Part shown: in pieces, positions 1-9,925 of the stretch | Position numbering within the stretch: the first letter of the stretch is position 1 | Layout of the letters: each line of letters begins with the position of its first letter | Assembly: GCF_040655735.1 (NCBI RefSeq) | Contig: NZ_JBFAKK010000001.1 | Location: forward strand, 806,001-870,000 | From: Phytomonospora sp040655735 | GTDB taxonomy: Bacteria; Actinomycetota; Actinomycetes; Mycobacteriales; Micromonosporaceae | Direction of reading: 5' to 3' | DNA: 64,000 nt | Position numbers and translations under genes: made by a program | The notes under the pieces: model-generated | Told to the model about the DNA's origin: nothing | What the model saw: only the letters and a program-made list of their open reading frames with translations | Database searches by the model: none

Positions 1-695
<695 letters not shown>

Positions 696-2693
696 GCCGC
701 CGGCGCGGATTACCGGTCAGCGGTGGTGGCCGGCCGGTACCGCGCCAAGGGGGAGCGGACAGTCAGCGGTCGGAGCACGGCGAGCGCAACCCGCGCCCGC
801 CCACTCCGGCGAGGTTTGGCCGAGCACGACGAACCACGCCCGGCGCGCGCTTGCGCGCCGGGCGTGGTTCGTGCTTGGGGGAGGGCAGAGGGGTTGGTGT
901 GGGCGCGTTGTGGGCTGTGGGTCGGGACGACTGAGGTGGGCTGAGGGCTCTGGGCGCGCGGCATTCGCCCGTGACGTGGGGGAGGGTGGGCGCGCGGCCT
1001 GGGGAGGGGCGGCGGGGAGAGAGCGGGTTGGTCTTGCGCTGCTCGCCGCTCTGTTCGCCGCCCGCGAGGGAAGCGGGGGCCGAATAGCGCCGCGCCGGAC
1101 GCGAGTGCGGCCACCCACGAGGACGGGGCGGGCAGCGGGGAGGCCACGCCGCAGTGCGGATAGGGCGGGTTCGGCGCCCTGCACGTCCGGGGGAGGCAGC
1201 ACTCCTTGGGATGAGGCGGATCGTCGTGCTGCCCGCCCGTTCATCGGGCCGGACAGGGGAGGGCGGGCATGCCCGTTCCCCGGGGCGCCCGCTGACGCCT
1301 TCGCGACGGTCGTTCCCCGCCATCCGTGCAGCGGGGACACCGCGTCGGGGTCGAGACCGGTCTCCGCGACGAGTCGCACCGTCCCGTCGACTTTCGGGGC
1401 CATTTCGCCCGCGCCGTCACGCCGACCATCTCCCGCGCCAGGAAGACCGAGTGGAGCGCTGACGCAACGCGTGCCCCCTGCTCCCGCCAGCCGACAATGA
1501 CCGCTGGCAGTTCGGCCCGCTCGACGCCCAGTCCTCTCCCCGCCACCGACCTCCAGGCCATCCCAGGTTCGCAGAATCCAGTTTGGATCCGGCGCTCTGC
1601 CGCCGGGTGCCGCCGGGTGCCGCGCTCCCTTGCCGGGACTTGTGTCCCAACGCCAACGCCAACGATTCTGTGCCTAGCACCTCGCCACCGGCACCCAGCG
1701 GCCGACATCGCGGCATGCCACGCATGTTCGCTCGCGCTCAAATGCCCTTGAGCGGCCGCTGAGGCCCGCTGCCAGCATCGCCCTACCCGAGGTCTGCCCA
1801 GAGCTCCCGCACCGCCGCCGGCGTCCAATCTCCACCGAAAGAACAGCGCGGCTCACGGTCCAGCCGGAGCCCCGGCGGGCGGTGTTGGTCCAGTCGAGCT
1901 GGATGCCGCCCGCCCTCTTCCAGCGCTACAACAGCCCCTACTGCCGCCTATCCCGGCGGCGCCCGGCTCAGCGGCCGTAACCGGCTCTGTCTTGCCGGCA
2001 TCAACTCATCGCGCCCCCTCCAACCGCGCGCCCGCCCCTCGCCTCGATCGACGTCCCAACCGTTCCTCTCCCAATGCCTTTCATAACCCCCTCCCGTACC
2101 TGCCACGCAGACGCCCTCGTCTGTTTGCGCCGGCGCCTGAAACGCTCGTGTCGCAGTGCCGCCTCGCCCCATCCGGTGCCCTCCGCCACCTGTTGCCTCC
2201 CGTTCGCGGCGCTCCTCCTACCGCCCCGCACCGGCCCCGTTGCCGTTGTTCGCGGACCACCCCGCTGCGCTCTTCCCCACCACTTCTCTTCGCTCGTCCA
2301 CCCGCGACTTCACGTCTTCCCGCTGCCGCACCCATCGCGCGCGCCTCACCCCTACCGCCTCACCCGCCACCCGCCACCCGCCGTGGTCCGCCACCCTCTT
2401 CACGCCGCACTCGCCCCCCTGCGCCGCCCTCTCCGCCCCGCTCGGCCCCGCTCGGCCCCCACCCCCGCGCGTCCACCCCGCCCTGCCCAAGCCCGCCAGC
2501 TAGGCTGAACCCGACGGTTGTTCCAGACCCCGACAACGCGTCTCGCGCAGACGGCCTGGAGGACCTGTGGACGGCGTCGACGCCGGCAGCCGCAACATCC
2601 CCATCCCCCCGCACGCCCACCGCATCACCGCAGCCGTGCGCGTGCCCACGCGCCGGCGAGCGAGCGCCGGCCGGGGCGGCCGCAGGGCGATGG
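696..2693. other. Gene-free 2-kb stretch with strand-biased composition
   Basis: No reading frame here gives a recognisable protein; the open frames on both strands are Pro/Arg/Ala-rich translations of high-GC DNA. About 870–1110 is G-rich on the plus strand, while about 1985–2510 is strongly C/T-rich. The middle holds short tandem repeats (a doubled GCCGCCGGGT near 1600 and a tripled CGCCAA near 1650). It contains the recA terminator at 830–871. A TAGGCT hexamer at 2502–2507 could be a -10 element for the following gene, without a convincing -35 box. Confidence 0.6.
830..871 (+). terminator. Strong hairpin after recA
   Basis: Nineteen-base perfect arms (830–848 and 853–871) around a four-base loop GCTT, about 135 bases after the recA stop. 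There is no T-run, as is common in actinobacterial intrinsic terminators. Confidence 0.75.
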
Positions 2694-3449
2694 GTGGCGG
2701 CGGCCGTGCCTCTCGGCAGCGGTAGCGATCGGAGGGCCTGGGCCTGGACTCGCGTCGGGTTGCAGTCGCGGGGAGCGCCCTTCGGTATCCAGCACGTGTG
2801 TGCGGCGGCGGTCGACGACGTGCACGTGGACGGGGCGGCGGTCACGCTCATGTCCAGCCCCAGCGTCTGGGAGACCCTCCACGCCACCGACGAGACGTCC
2901 ATGAACCTCGAAGACCGGCAGCTGGACCTCGGCGAGGGTCCCACCATCGACGCCTTCGTCCACGGTGGACCGGTTCTCGTGTCCGACGTGGACTCTCCCG
3001 AGGCGCGGGCGAGGTGGCCGATCTTCGTCGCCGACGCGTCGGCCAACGGCGTCCGCGCCATGTTCGCGCTGCCCGTGCAGGTCGGCGCCATCCGCCTCGG
3101 CGCGCTCAACCTCCACCGCTCCACCCCCGGATCGCTGAACACCGACCAGATCTCCGACGCCCTCGCCTTCGCCGACGCAGCCTGCGCCCTTCTCCTCGCC
3201 GAGGCCGAGGGCGGCACGCACACGGGCGCCGCCGACGACATCTGGCACCGCGAGGACCACTCGGCGCACCAGGGAGAAGTCCACCAGGCCACCGGTATGG
3301 TCCTCGTACAGCTCGGTGTGTCGGCGGAGATCGCCTTGTCCCGGTTGCGCGCCTTCGCCTTCCGGCACGGCCGCCCGCTCGGCGATGTGGCGCGGGACGT
3401 CGTCGAACGTCGCCTCCGCTTCAACCCGGACGATGAGGAAGCCGGGTGA
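2694..3449 (+). CDS. GAF–ANTAR RNA-binding regulator (first of two)
   Basis: Probable transcription antitermination regulator: an N-terminal GAF sensor followed by a C-terminal ANTAR RNA-binding domain. The GAF part runs from about the CAAAVDD motif through DLGEGPTIDAF and MFALPVQVGAIRLGALNL. The ANTAR helices follow at VHQATGMVLVQLGVS and AFRHGRPLGDVARDVVERRL. The start is uncertain. In this family the protein begins roughly 15–20 residues before the RRAWAWTRV-like helix, so GTG 2694 (or GTG 2706) is chosen; the frame stays open far upstream without good coding character. A GTG at 2570 preceded by GGAGGA opens another frame that ends near 2728, so a frameshift or small leader ORF cannot be excluded. 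ANTAR proteins usually bind paired hexanucleotide stem-loops in target RNAs. Confidence 0.8.
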   Translation: MAAAVPLGSGSDRRAWAWTRVGLQSRGAPFGIQHVCAAAVDDVHVDGAAVTLMSSPSVWETLHATDETSMNLEDRQLDLGEGPTIDAFVHGGPVLVSDVDSPEARARWPIFVADASANGVRAMFALPVQVGAIRLGALNLHRSTPGSLNTDQISDALAFADAACALLLAEAEGGTHTGAADDIWHREDHSAHQGEVHQATGMVLVQLGVSAEIALSRLRAFAFRHGRPLGDVARDVVERRLRFNPDDEEAG

Positions 3450-3528
3450 GGACGTTGAGGATTTGACGCGGAAGCGAGAGGCTTGTGTCAATCGTCCGGA
3501 ACCATGCGATGGCGAAGGTGAACGGAAC

Positions 3529-4230
3529 ATGCGCGATCAGATCTTGGCGGAGACCTTCGTCGAACTCGCCGACACGCTCGTCGACGACTTCGACGTGGTG
3601 GACTTCCTGCACCAGGTGAGCATGCGATGCGTCAAAGTGCTCGGAGTCGCCGCCATCGGCATCCTGCTCACCGACCAGCGAGGCCGCCTCCAGGTGATGG
3701 CCGCCTCCAGCGAGCGCAGCAGGCTGCTGGAACTCTTCCAGATCCAGACCAACCAGGGACCGTGCGCCGAGGCCTTCCACACCGGCCGCGCGATCGCGGT
3801 ACCCGATCTCGCCGAGGCCGCCGACCGCTGGCCGCGCTTCACCTCGCACGCGCTCAACGAGGGCTTCGTCGCCACACACGCGCTCCCGATGCGGCTGCGC
3901 GCGACGGTCATCGGCACCCTGAACCTCTTCCACACCGAGAAGGGCCTGCTCCCCGAGGAGACGCTGCGCGTCGCGCAGGCGCTCGCCGACGTCGCCACCA
4001 TCGGCCTCCTTCAGGCGCGCGCGATCCGCCACCACGAGACGCTCGCCGAGCAGCTCCAGACGGCACTGAACAGCCGCGTCATCATCGAGCAGGCCAAGGG
4101 CGTGGTCGCCGAACGCCATGGTCTCGGCATGGACGAGGCTTTCGACCGCCTGCGCGGCGCGGCTCGCAGCGGCAGCCGACGGTTGTCCGAGCTGGCCAGG
4201 GCCGTAGTCGAGGGCACCGGGCGCGTCTGA
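3529..4230 (+). CDS. GAF–ANTAR RNA-binding regulator (second of two)
   Basis: About 233 residues. A GAF sensor domain (about 10–155, with AETFVELADTLVDDFD, QGPCAEAFHTGRAIAV and LPMRLRATVIGTLNLF) is followed by a canonical ANTAR domain (about 175–230) carrying IIEQAKGVVAERHG and MDEAFDRLRGAAR. Such proteins act on nascent RNA, relieving termination when a ligand or partner is sensed. ATG 3529 is chosen because the GAF domain starts immediately after it and a purine-rich GAAGGTGAACGG lies just upstream; the frame is open further 5' inside the preceding gene. It lies 79 bases after the first GAF–ANTAR gene, probably co-transcribed. The two differ clearly in sequence, so this is not a recent duplication. 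Confidence 0.9.
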   Translation: MRDQILAETFVELADTLVDDFDVVDFLHQVSMRCVKVLGVAAIGILLTDQRGRLQVMAASSERSRLLELFQIQTNQGPCAEAFHTGRAIAVPDLAEAADRWPRFTSHALNEGFVATHALPMRLRATVIGTLNLFHTEKGLLPEETLRVAQALADVATIGLLQARAIRHHETLAEQLQTALNSRVIIEQAKGVVAERHGLGMDEAFDRLRGAARSGSRRLSELARAVVEGTGRV

Positions 4231-4322
4231 TCCGCACACGCCGGAGCCTCCCGGCCGGCGTCTGTCACACCCACGTGGTGGAATCGTGATCACCGTACTT
4301 TCCTGAGACCGGAGGCCGCCGC

Positions 4323-4913
4323 ATGAGCTTCACCCCACGCCGCCGTGGCGGCCGCAGGAACGCCGATGGCGAGAACACCGAGCACACTGAGCCCACCGAG
4401 AAGACCCGCCACAAGCCCCTCGACGGTGAGCATGCCCGCGAGGTCTGCCTGCGGCTTCTTTCGATGCGCCCCCGCACGCACGCGGAGCTGGCCGAGGCGC
4501 TCACCAAACGCGAGTTCGGCGAGGACGTCATCACCGAGGTCCTCGACCGCTACGCCGAGGTCGGCATGATCGACGACGCCGCCTTCGCCAACGCCTGGGT
4601 CACCAGCCGCCAGCGCAGCAAAGGGCTCGCCCGCCGGGCGCTGGGGGAGGAGCTTCGCCGCAAGGGCGTCGACAAGGAACTGGCCACCCTCGCCCTCGAA
4701 CAGCTCGACGACGAGACCGAGCGCGCCGCCGCGCGCGAACTCGTCGCCCGCAAGCTGCGCGGGATGAGCGCGTCCGTCGCGCCCGACGCCAAGATGCGCA
4801 GGCTCGTGGGAATGCTCGCCCGCAAGGGATACCCGCCCGGCGTCGCCATGTCGGTCGTGCGGGAGATGATCGCCGAAGCTGCCGAGGAACTGGAACTGGA
4901 GCCCGAGGAATGA
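4323..4913 (+). CDS. recX: Recombination regulator RecX
   Basis: RecX binds along RecA filaments and dampens ATPase and strand-exchange activity. The 196-residue protein has a charged N-terminus and then the repeated three-helix RecX modules, including LRLLSMRPRTHAELAEAL, GMIDDAAFANAWVTSR, LARRALGEELRRKGVD and a final GYPPGVAMSVVRE. The start ATG 4323 follows GGAGG at good spacing. The gene ends in an ATGA overlap with the next gene, so the two are translationally coupled. Separation from recA by two regulators and a long gap suggests it is no longer expressed from recA read-through. Confidence 0.93.
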   Translation: MSFTPRRRGGRRNADGENTEHTEPTEKTRHKPLDGEHAREVCLRLLSMRPRTHAELAEALTKREFGEDVITEVLDRYAEVGMIDDAAFANAWVTSRQRSKGLARRALGEELRRKGVDKELATLALEQLDDETERAAARELVARKLRGMSASVAPDAKMRRLVGMLARKGYPPGVAMSVVREMIAEAAEELELEPEE

Positions 4914-6070
4914 GCTCGGCCCGGCACATCGGCGCCGAGGAGCGCCGTGCCCGCCTCGGCGTCCGCCAGCTCCTCGCGCCCGGGCACCTCGCCGACAGTC
5001 CCGAAGCCGTCGCCGAAGCCCTCGTCGCGCTGCACGGCAGCGATCCCGCCACCGTGTACCTGTCCATCGCCGCGCGCACCGGCACCGTCGACGCCTCCGC
5101 CGTCGAACAGGCCCTGTACGAGGACCGCACGCTTGTCCGCATGCACGCCATGCGCCGCACGGTCTTCGTCTTCCCCGCCGACCTCGTCCCCACCGTCCAG
5201 GCGTCGACCACCGACACCATCGCCCAGCGCGAACGCAAGACCCTGGTCTCCCTGATCGGCACTCAGGGCTTCGACGACGCGAGACTCGCCGCCGCCGAGA
5301 AGGCCGTCCTCGCCGCCTTGGCCGAAGGACCCGCCACGGGCTCCGAACTCGGCGCGGCCGTACCCGAACTGCGCAGCCGGTTCGTCTATGGCGAAGGGAA
5401 GGCGTACGAGTCCACCCAGAGCCTCGGCACCCGCCTGCTGACCCTCATGGCGATGGAGGGCCGCATCGTCCGCGGACGTCCGCGCGGTTCCTGGATCAGC
5501 GGCCAGTTCCGGTGGAGCCTCGCGCCCGAGGCCGCCGCCGTCACCCGCGAACACGCCCAGCAAGAGCTCGTCCGACGCTGGCTCACCGCCTACGGCCCGG
5601 GCACCGAGGCCGACCTGAAATGGTGGACCGGCTGGCCGGCCGGGCAGGTCCGCAAGGCGCTCGCCGGGATCGGCGCCGAAGCCGTCACCCTCGACGAGGG
5701 ACCCGGCCACGTCCTGCCCGGCGACACCGAACCCGTCGCCACGCCCGAACCCTGGGCCGCGCTCCTCCCCGCCCTCGACCCGGCGCCCATGGCGCGCCGG
5801 TTCCGTGACTGGTTCCTCGACCCCGCCCACCGCCCCGAACTGTTCGACCGCAGCGGCAACATCGGCGCCACCGTCTGGTGGAACGGCCGCGTCATCGGCG
5901 CCTGGGCCCAGCGCGCCGACGGCGAGATCGTCCTGCGCCTCTTCGGGGACCCGGGCACCGAGGCGCGCACCGCCGTCGACGCCGAAACGGCCCGCGTCGC
6001 GGCCTGGCTCGGCGACACCCGCGTCACACCGCGCTTTCGCACCCAGACCGAACGCGAACTGACCGCCTGA
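4910..6070 (+). CDS. Winged-helix DNA-binding protein, AlkZ/YcaQ-like (HTH_42)
   Basis: A 386-residue member of the HTH_42 superfamily, which includes the DNA glycosylases AlkZ and YcaQ that unhook alkylated or cross-linked bases. Family marks are the N-terminal VRQLLAPGHLADSPEAV helix, the ATVYLSIAAR segment, a central winged-helix region (WLTAYGPGTEADLKWWTGW) and the C-terminal NGRVIGAW strand. In catalytic relatives a QxQ or QxD motif sits just before the DP..YLxxxxR segment (LQAQDP); here that stretch reads ALHGSDP, so the usual glutamines are absent. It may be inactive or use another residue. It overlaps recX by four bases, placing it in a recombination/repair operon. Confidence 0.75.
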   Translation: MSSARHIGAEERRARLGVRQLLAPGHLADSPEAVAEALVALHGSDPATVYLSIAARTGTVDASAVEQALYEDRTLVRMHAMRRTVFVFPADLVPTVQASTTDTIAQRERKTLVSLIGTQGFDDARLAAAEKAVLAALAEGPATGSELGAAVPELRSRFVYGEGKAYESTQSLGTRLLTLMAMEGRIVRGRPRGSWISGQFRWSLAPEAAAVTREHAQQELVRRWLTAYGPGTEADLKWWTGWPAGQVRKALAGIGAEAVTLDEGPGHVLPGDTEPVATPEPWAALLPALDPAPMARRFRDWFLDPAHRPELFDRSGNIGATVWWNGRVIGAWAQRADGEIVLRLFGDPGTEARTAVDAETARVAAWLGDTRVTPRFRTQTERELTA

Positions 6071-6149
6071 ACGAGTCGCCGCCGGCGGCCCTGGTGCCGG
6101 CACGCCCGACTTCGGTAGCGTTGAACCGACGCCAGCGAAGGGACGACCC

Positions 6150-7592
6150 GTGGCCGACGCGGAGACCGCAAGGACCGTCGAGACCGAGCGCAAATACGAC
6201 GTCGAGGGGGACTTCACCGTCCCCGACCTCACCGGCGCGGCCACCACCGGCCCGCCCAAATCCTTCACCCTCACGGCCGTCTACCACGACACCGACGACC
6301 TGCGCCTCGCCGCCGGCGGCCTCACCCTCCGCCGCCGCGAAGGCGGCCCCGACGAAGGCTGGCATCTCAAACTCCCCGCCGCCAAGGGCACCCGAGTCGA
6401 ACTCCACGCACCCCTCGGCACCGGCGACGGGCCCCCGGCCGAACTCGCGGGCCTTCTGCTCGCCCACACCCGCGGCCGCCCACTCCAGCCCGTCGCGACC
6501 CTCACCACCCGCCGCACCGTACGGCTGCTCCTCGACGCCGACGGACGGGTCCTGGCCGAACTCGCCGACGACACCGTGCACGCCGAGCACGCCGGAAGCG
6601 AGACGACGTGGCGGGAGGTCGAGACCGAACTCGTGCACGGCCCGCCGGAGGTCCTCAAGAAGGTCGAGAAGCGCCTGCGCGAGGCCGGCGCCGAACCCGC
6701 CTCGACGGCCTCGACTCTCGCCCGTGCCCTCGGCGACAGTGTGCCGCGGCCACTGCCGTCCGCGGGCGAGGAAGGCACCGCCGGAGCCGCCGTGACCGCC
6801 TACCTCGCACGCCAGGTCGCCGCGATCCTCGCCTACGACCCCTTGGCGAGGCGATCCGAGTTCGACGCCGTCCACCGCATGCGCGTCGCGGTGCGCCGCA
6901 TCCGGAGCACCCTGAAGTCGTATCGGAAGATCATCGACCGCGAGCGCGTCCCCGAACTGCGCGGCGAGCTGTCGTGGCTGGCCGCCGAGCTCGGCGCCGT
7001 GCGCGACCTCGAGGTCCTGCGCATGCGATTCACCGCCCGCCTCGCCACCCTCGACAGCAGGCTCGTGCGCCCCACCGCGTGGCTGGCCGCGCTCGACCGG
7101 CGGGAGGCCGAGGCCTATCGGGCGCTCAACGACGCCCTCAGCGGACGTCGCTACCTGACCCTTCTCAACGGCCTCGACGCGCTGGTGGTCCTCCCTCCCT
7201 TCACCGACCGCGCGCGGCAGCCGGCGGCGAAGGTGCTCACCAAGCGCATCGGCCGCGTCTGGGAGCGCTTCGCCGAGGCGTACGAGTCCGCGGAGACCGA
7301 CGAGGCCCGCCACGAGGCGCGCAAACTCGCCAAGCAGGCGCGCTACGCCGCCGAGGCGGCCAGGCCCGCCCTCGGCAAGCCCGCCAAGCGCATGGCCGCG
7401 CACGCCGAGGCCATGCAGGAGGCCCTCGGTGGCTTCCAGGACGGGCAGATCGCCATGGCCGAGCTCCGAGAAGCCGTCACGGCGGCGACCGATCCGGGCG
7501 AGGCGTTCACCCTCGGGGTCCTCTACGGCACCGAGCGCCGGGACGCCCACGCCGCCGTGGACGGCATCGACGAGGTCTGGATCTCGGGTTAG
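6150..7592 (+). CDS. CYTH and CHAD domain protein
   Basis: A 480-residue two-domain protein. The N-terminal CYTH domain (about 8–195) has the ETERKYDV signature of the triphosphate tunnel fold and a LKLPAAKGTRVEL strand; CYTH enzymes hydrolyse inorganic triphosphate or thiamine triphosphate using divalent metal. The C-terminal CHAD domain (about 215–465) is helical, with conserved basic motifs (HRMRVAVRRIRSTLKS, RHEARKLAKQARYAAE) that bind polyphosphate. The pairing suggests a role at polyphosphate granules. Start GTG 6150 is preceded by GAAGGGACG; a TAGCGT at 6116 is a possible -10 element. Its stop codon overlaps that of the convergent gene (TTAG). Confidence 0.9.
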   Translation: MADAETARTVETERKYDVEGDFTVPDLTGAATTGPPKSFTLTAVYHDTDDLRLAAGGLTLRRREGGPDEGWHLKLPAAKGTRVELHAPLGTGDGPPAELAGLLLAHTRGRPLQPVATLTTRRTVRLLLDADGRVLAELADDTVHAEHAGSETTWREVETELVHGPPEVLKKVEKRLREAGAEPASTASTLARALGDSVPRPLPSAGEEGTAGAAVTAYLARQVAAILAYDPLARRSEFDAVHRMRVAVRRIRSTLKSYRKIIDRERVPELRGELSWLAAELGAVRDLEVLRMRFTARLATLDSRLVRPTAWLAALDRREAEAYRALNDALSGRRYLTLLNGLDALVVLPPFTDRARQPAAKVLTKRIGRVWERFAEAYESAETDEARHEARKLAKQARYAAEAARPALGKPAKRMAAHAEAMQEALGGFQDGQIAMAELREAVTAATDPGEAFTLGVLYGTERRDAHAAVDGIDEVWISG

Positions 7593-8266
7593 GCCAGTAC
7601 GACGAGGGCACGCCCGAGAGCCTCCGGGAGCCTGCCCTCGGGGAGCCTGCGGGCGGCGGCCTCGACGAGGTCGGCGGCGGTCAGCTCGGCCGACTCCTCG
7701 CCGAGCCGGACGGTGAAAACGCCGTCGGCGCCGTTGGCCTCCACGTCGGGGGACACCTCCTGGAGTGCGTCCAGGGCGAACCAGACCCGCCACGCATCCC
7801 TGTCGGACCGCTCGTCCTCGGTGACGGGCACCCCGGCGTCGTCGGCGTGGACGGCCAGCTCGCTGGCGAAGTAGAAGACCTGACGGCCCAGGGGATAGGG
7901 CCCGGCATGGGTGTCGATGGTCGCGTCGCCGCCGCGGGCGCGCAGCTCGGGGTGGATCCGGGCGACCTGCGCGCGCCACTTGGCGAGGAGTTCGCCGGTG
8001 CTGAGGGGCCGCAGCGCGGTGACGCGCGCCTCGTTGAGGTCCTCGTAGCCGAGCTCCTGCCCGTCATGGCGGGCGTGCTCGGCGACGGTCCCGTCGAGGC
8101 CGGCCTCGGCATAGTCCTCGATGCCGCACAGATGCGCCAGGAGGTCCTTGCGGTCCCATCCGGCACACCTGGTGGGCGCGTTCCAGCCGCCGGGCTCCAG
8201 GGCCGTGTAGAAGGCGTCGATGCGCGCCGCCTCGTGGTCGAAGTGGTCGAAGGCGTCGGTGGTCAT
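7589..8266 (-). CDS. DinB/MDMPI-superfamily protein (maleylpyruvate isomerase-like)
   Basis: A 225-residue protein with the actinobacterial mycothiol-dependent maleylpyruvate isomerase N-terminal fold: a four-helix bundle with metal-binding histidines, seen here in LAHLCGIEDY, the HARHDGQE segment and ELAVHADDAGVPV. The C-terminal third (GVFTVRLGEESAELTAAD to LPEALGRAL) matches the SCP2-like tail of such proteins. Members are thiol-dependent enzymes, but the substrate of most is unknown and is not indicated here. A TAGGCT hexamer lies seven bases before the ATG, so the mRNA is probably leaderless. Confidence 0.8.
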   Translation of the reverse strand: MTTDAFDHFDHEAARIDAFYTALEPGGWNAPTRCAGWDRKDLLAHLCGIEDYAEAGLDGTVAEHARHDGQELGYEDLNEARVTALRPLSTGELLAKWRAQVARIHPELRARGGDATIDTHAGPYPLGRQVFYFASELAVHADDAGVPVTEDERSDRDAWRVWFALDALQEVSPDVEANGADGVFTVRLGEESAELTAADLVEAAARRLPEGRLPEALGRALVVLA

Positions 8267-8273
8267 GTCGTCG

Positions 8274-8279
8274 AGCCTA
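8274..8279 (-). promoter_or_regulatory. -10 hexamer for a leaderless start
   Basis: TAGGCT on the minus strand, seven bases before the ATG at 8266. No clear -35 box. Confidence 0.55.
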
Positions 8280-8365
8280 GGCCCGGGAAGCTCTCCGGGG
8301 GGCCGGGGCCGCCATCGTGGCGGTCACCACGATCACGCCATGCGCGTGCGGATCGGGCGCCCGAC

Positions 8366-8371
8366 TATTCT
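8366..8371 (+). promoter_or_regulatory. -10 hexamer of miaB (leaderless)
   Basis: TATTCT six bases before GTG 8378, so transcription should begin at the start codon. No Shine–Dalgarno sequence and no clear -35 box. Confidence 0.6.
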
Positions 8372-8377
8372 TGCCGG

Positions 8378-9925
8378 GTGTCTGTGGAAATCGGTGTGAA
8401 GACGTACGAGGTACGCACGTACGGCTGTCAGATGAACGTGCACGACTCCGAGCGCATCGGCGGTCTCCTGGAGGACGCCGGCTACAGCCGTGCCGATACG
8501 GGGGAGTCGGCCGACGTCGTCGTGTTCAACACCTGCGCCGTGCGGGAGAACGCCGACAACCGCCTCTACGGCAACCTCGGGCATCTGCGGCCGGTCAAGG
8601 ACGCCCACCCGGGCATGCAGATCGCCGTGGGCGGCTGCCTCGCCCAGAAGGACCGCGGTGAGATCGTCAAGCGCGCGCCCTGGGTCGACGTGGTCTTCGG
8701 GACCCACAACATCGGCTCGCTGCCGGTGCTGCTCGAACGAGCCCGGCACAACGCCGCCGCGGAGGTGGAGATCCTCGAATCGCTGGAGGTCTTCCCCTCG
8801 ACCCTGCCGACCCGTCGCGAGTCGACGTACTCGGGCTGGGTGTCGATCTCGGTCGGCTGCAACAACACCTGCACCTTCTGCATCGTCCCGGCGCTGCGCG
8901 GCACGGAGAAGGACCGCCGGCCCGGCGACATCCTCGCCGAGGTCCGCGCGCTGGTCGAGGAGGGCGTGAGCGAGGTGACCCTGCTGGGCCAGAACGTCAA
9001 CTCCTACGGCGCGGAGTTCGGCGACCGCGAGGCGTTCTCGAAGCTCCTGCGCGCCTGCGGCGAGATCGAGGGCCTCGACCGGGTCCGGTTCACCAGCCCG
9101 CACCCGCGCGACTTCACCGACGACGTCATCGCCGCCATGGCCGAGACGCCCAACGTCTGCCACCAGCTGCACATGCCGCTTCAGTCGGGTTCCGACCGGA
9201 TCCTCAAGGCGATGCGGCGCTCCTACCGCTCCGAGAAGTTCCTCGGCATCCTGGACAAGGTGCGCGCGGCCATGCCCGACGCGGCCATCACCACCGACAT
9301 CATCGTCGGCTTCCCCGGCGAGACCGAGGAGGACTTCCAGGCCACCCTCGACGTCGTCGCCAAGGCGCGCTTCGCCGGAGCCTTCACCTTCCAGTACTCC
9401 AAGCGCCCCGGCACACCCGCCGCCGAGATGGAGGGCCAGCTCCCCAAGGCCGTCGTCCAGGAACGCTACGAGCGGCTCGTGGAGCTCGTCAACGCGATCG
9501 CCTGGGAGGAGAACCAGAAGCTGGAGGGCCAGGAGATCGAGATCCTGGTCGCCGCCGGCGAGGGCCGCAAGGACGAGGCCACCGGGCGCATGTCCGGACG
9601 CGCCCGTGACGGCCGCCTGGTGCACTTCGACGCGACCATGCTCGTCGACGAGGACGGCGACTTCGTGGAGCCGCACGTGAGGCCCGGCGACGTCGTCCGC
9701 ACGGTCGTCACGTATGCCGCCCCGCACCACCTCGTCGCCGACGGTGAACTCCTCGAACACCACGAGACCCGTGCGGGTGACGCGTGGGAGGCGGGGAACA
9801 CCCCGAAGCTGCCCGGCGTGAGCCTGGGCATGCCCGGCATCGGCGCTCCCCGGCCGCTCATCCAGCTCGGCGTCGGCGGCGCGACCGGTGACGACGAGGG
9901 CGGCTGCGGCTGCGGCGGGCACTGA
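8378..9925 (+). CDS. miaB: tRNA-2-methylthio-N6-dimethylallyladenosine synthase MiaB
   Basis: A radical-SAM methylthiotransferase that adds a methylthio group to i6A37 of tRNAs, the modification begun by MiaA, whose gene is 4 kb downstream. About 515 residues: an N-terminal UPF0004 domain with cluster cysteines in TYGCQMNVHDSE, NTCAVRENAD and GGCLAQKD; the radical-SAM motif CNNTCTFC with PALRGTEKDR; FTSPHPRDF and HMPLQSGSDRILKAM; and a C-terminal TRAM domain. The end is a short Gly/Cys/His tail (GCGCGGH). GTG 8378 is taken as start because the family N-terminus follows within ten residues and a -10 hexamer sits six bases upstream. Confidence 0.97.
   Translation: MSVEIGVKTYEVRTYGCQMNVHDSERIGGLLEDAGYSRADTGESADVVVFNTCAVRENADNRLYGNLGHLRPVKDAHPGMQIAVGGCLAQKDRGEIVKRAPWVDVVFGTHNIGSLPVLLERARHNAAAEVEILESLEVFPSTLPTRRESTYSGWVSISVGCNNTCTFCIVPALRGTEKDRRPGDILAEVRALVEEGVSEVTLLGQNVNSYGAEFGDREAFSKLLRACGEIEGLDRVRFTSPHPRDFTDDVIAAMAETPNVCHQLHMPLQSGSDRILKAMRRSYRSEKFLGILDKVRAAMPDAAITTDIIVGFPGETEEDFQATLDVVAKARFAGAFTFQYSKRPGTPAAEMEGQLPKAVVQERYERLVELVNAIAWEENQKLEGQEIEILVAAGEGRKDEATGRMSGRARDGRLVHFDATMLVDEDGDFVEPHVRPGDVVRTVVTYAAPHHLVADGELLEHHETRAGDAWEAGNTPKLPGVSLGMPGIGAPRPLIQLGVGGATGDDEGGCGCGGH

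Noticed and set aside
1590..1660. CRISPR-like short repeats
   Set aside because: Only two or three tandem copies of about 6–10 bases with no spacers.
710..2508. Several long open frames on both strands between recA and the first GAF–ANTAR gene
   Set aside because: Translations are Pro/Arg/Ala-rich with no domain, overlap each other on both strands and lack ribosome sites.
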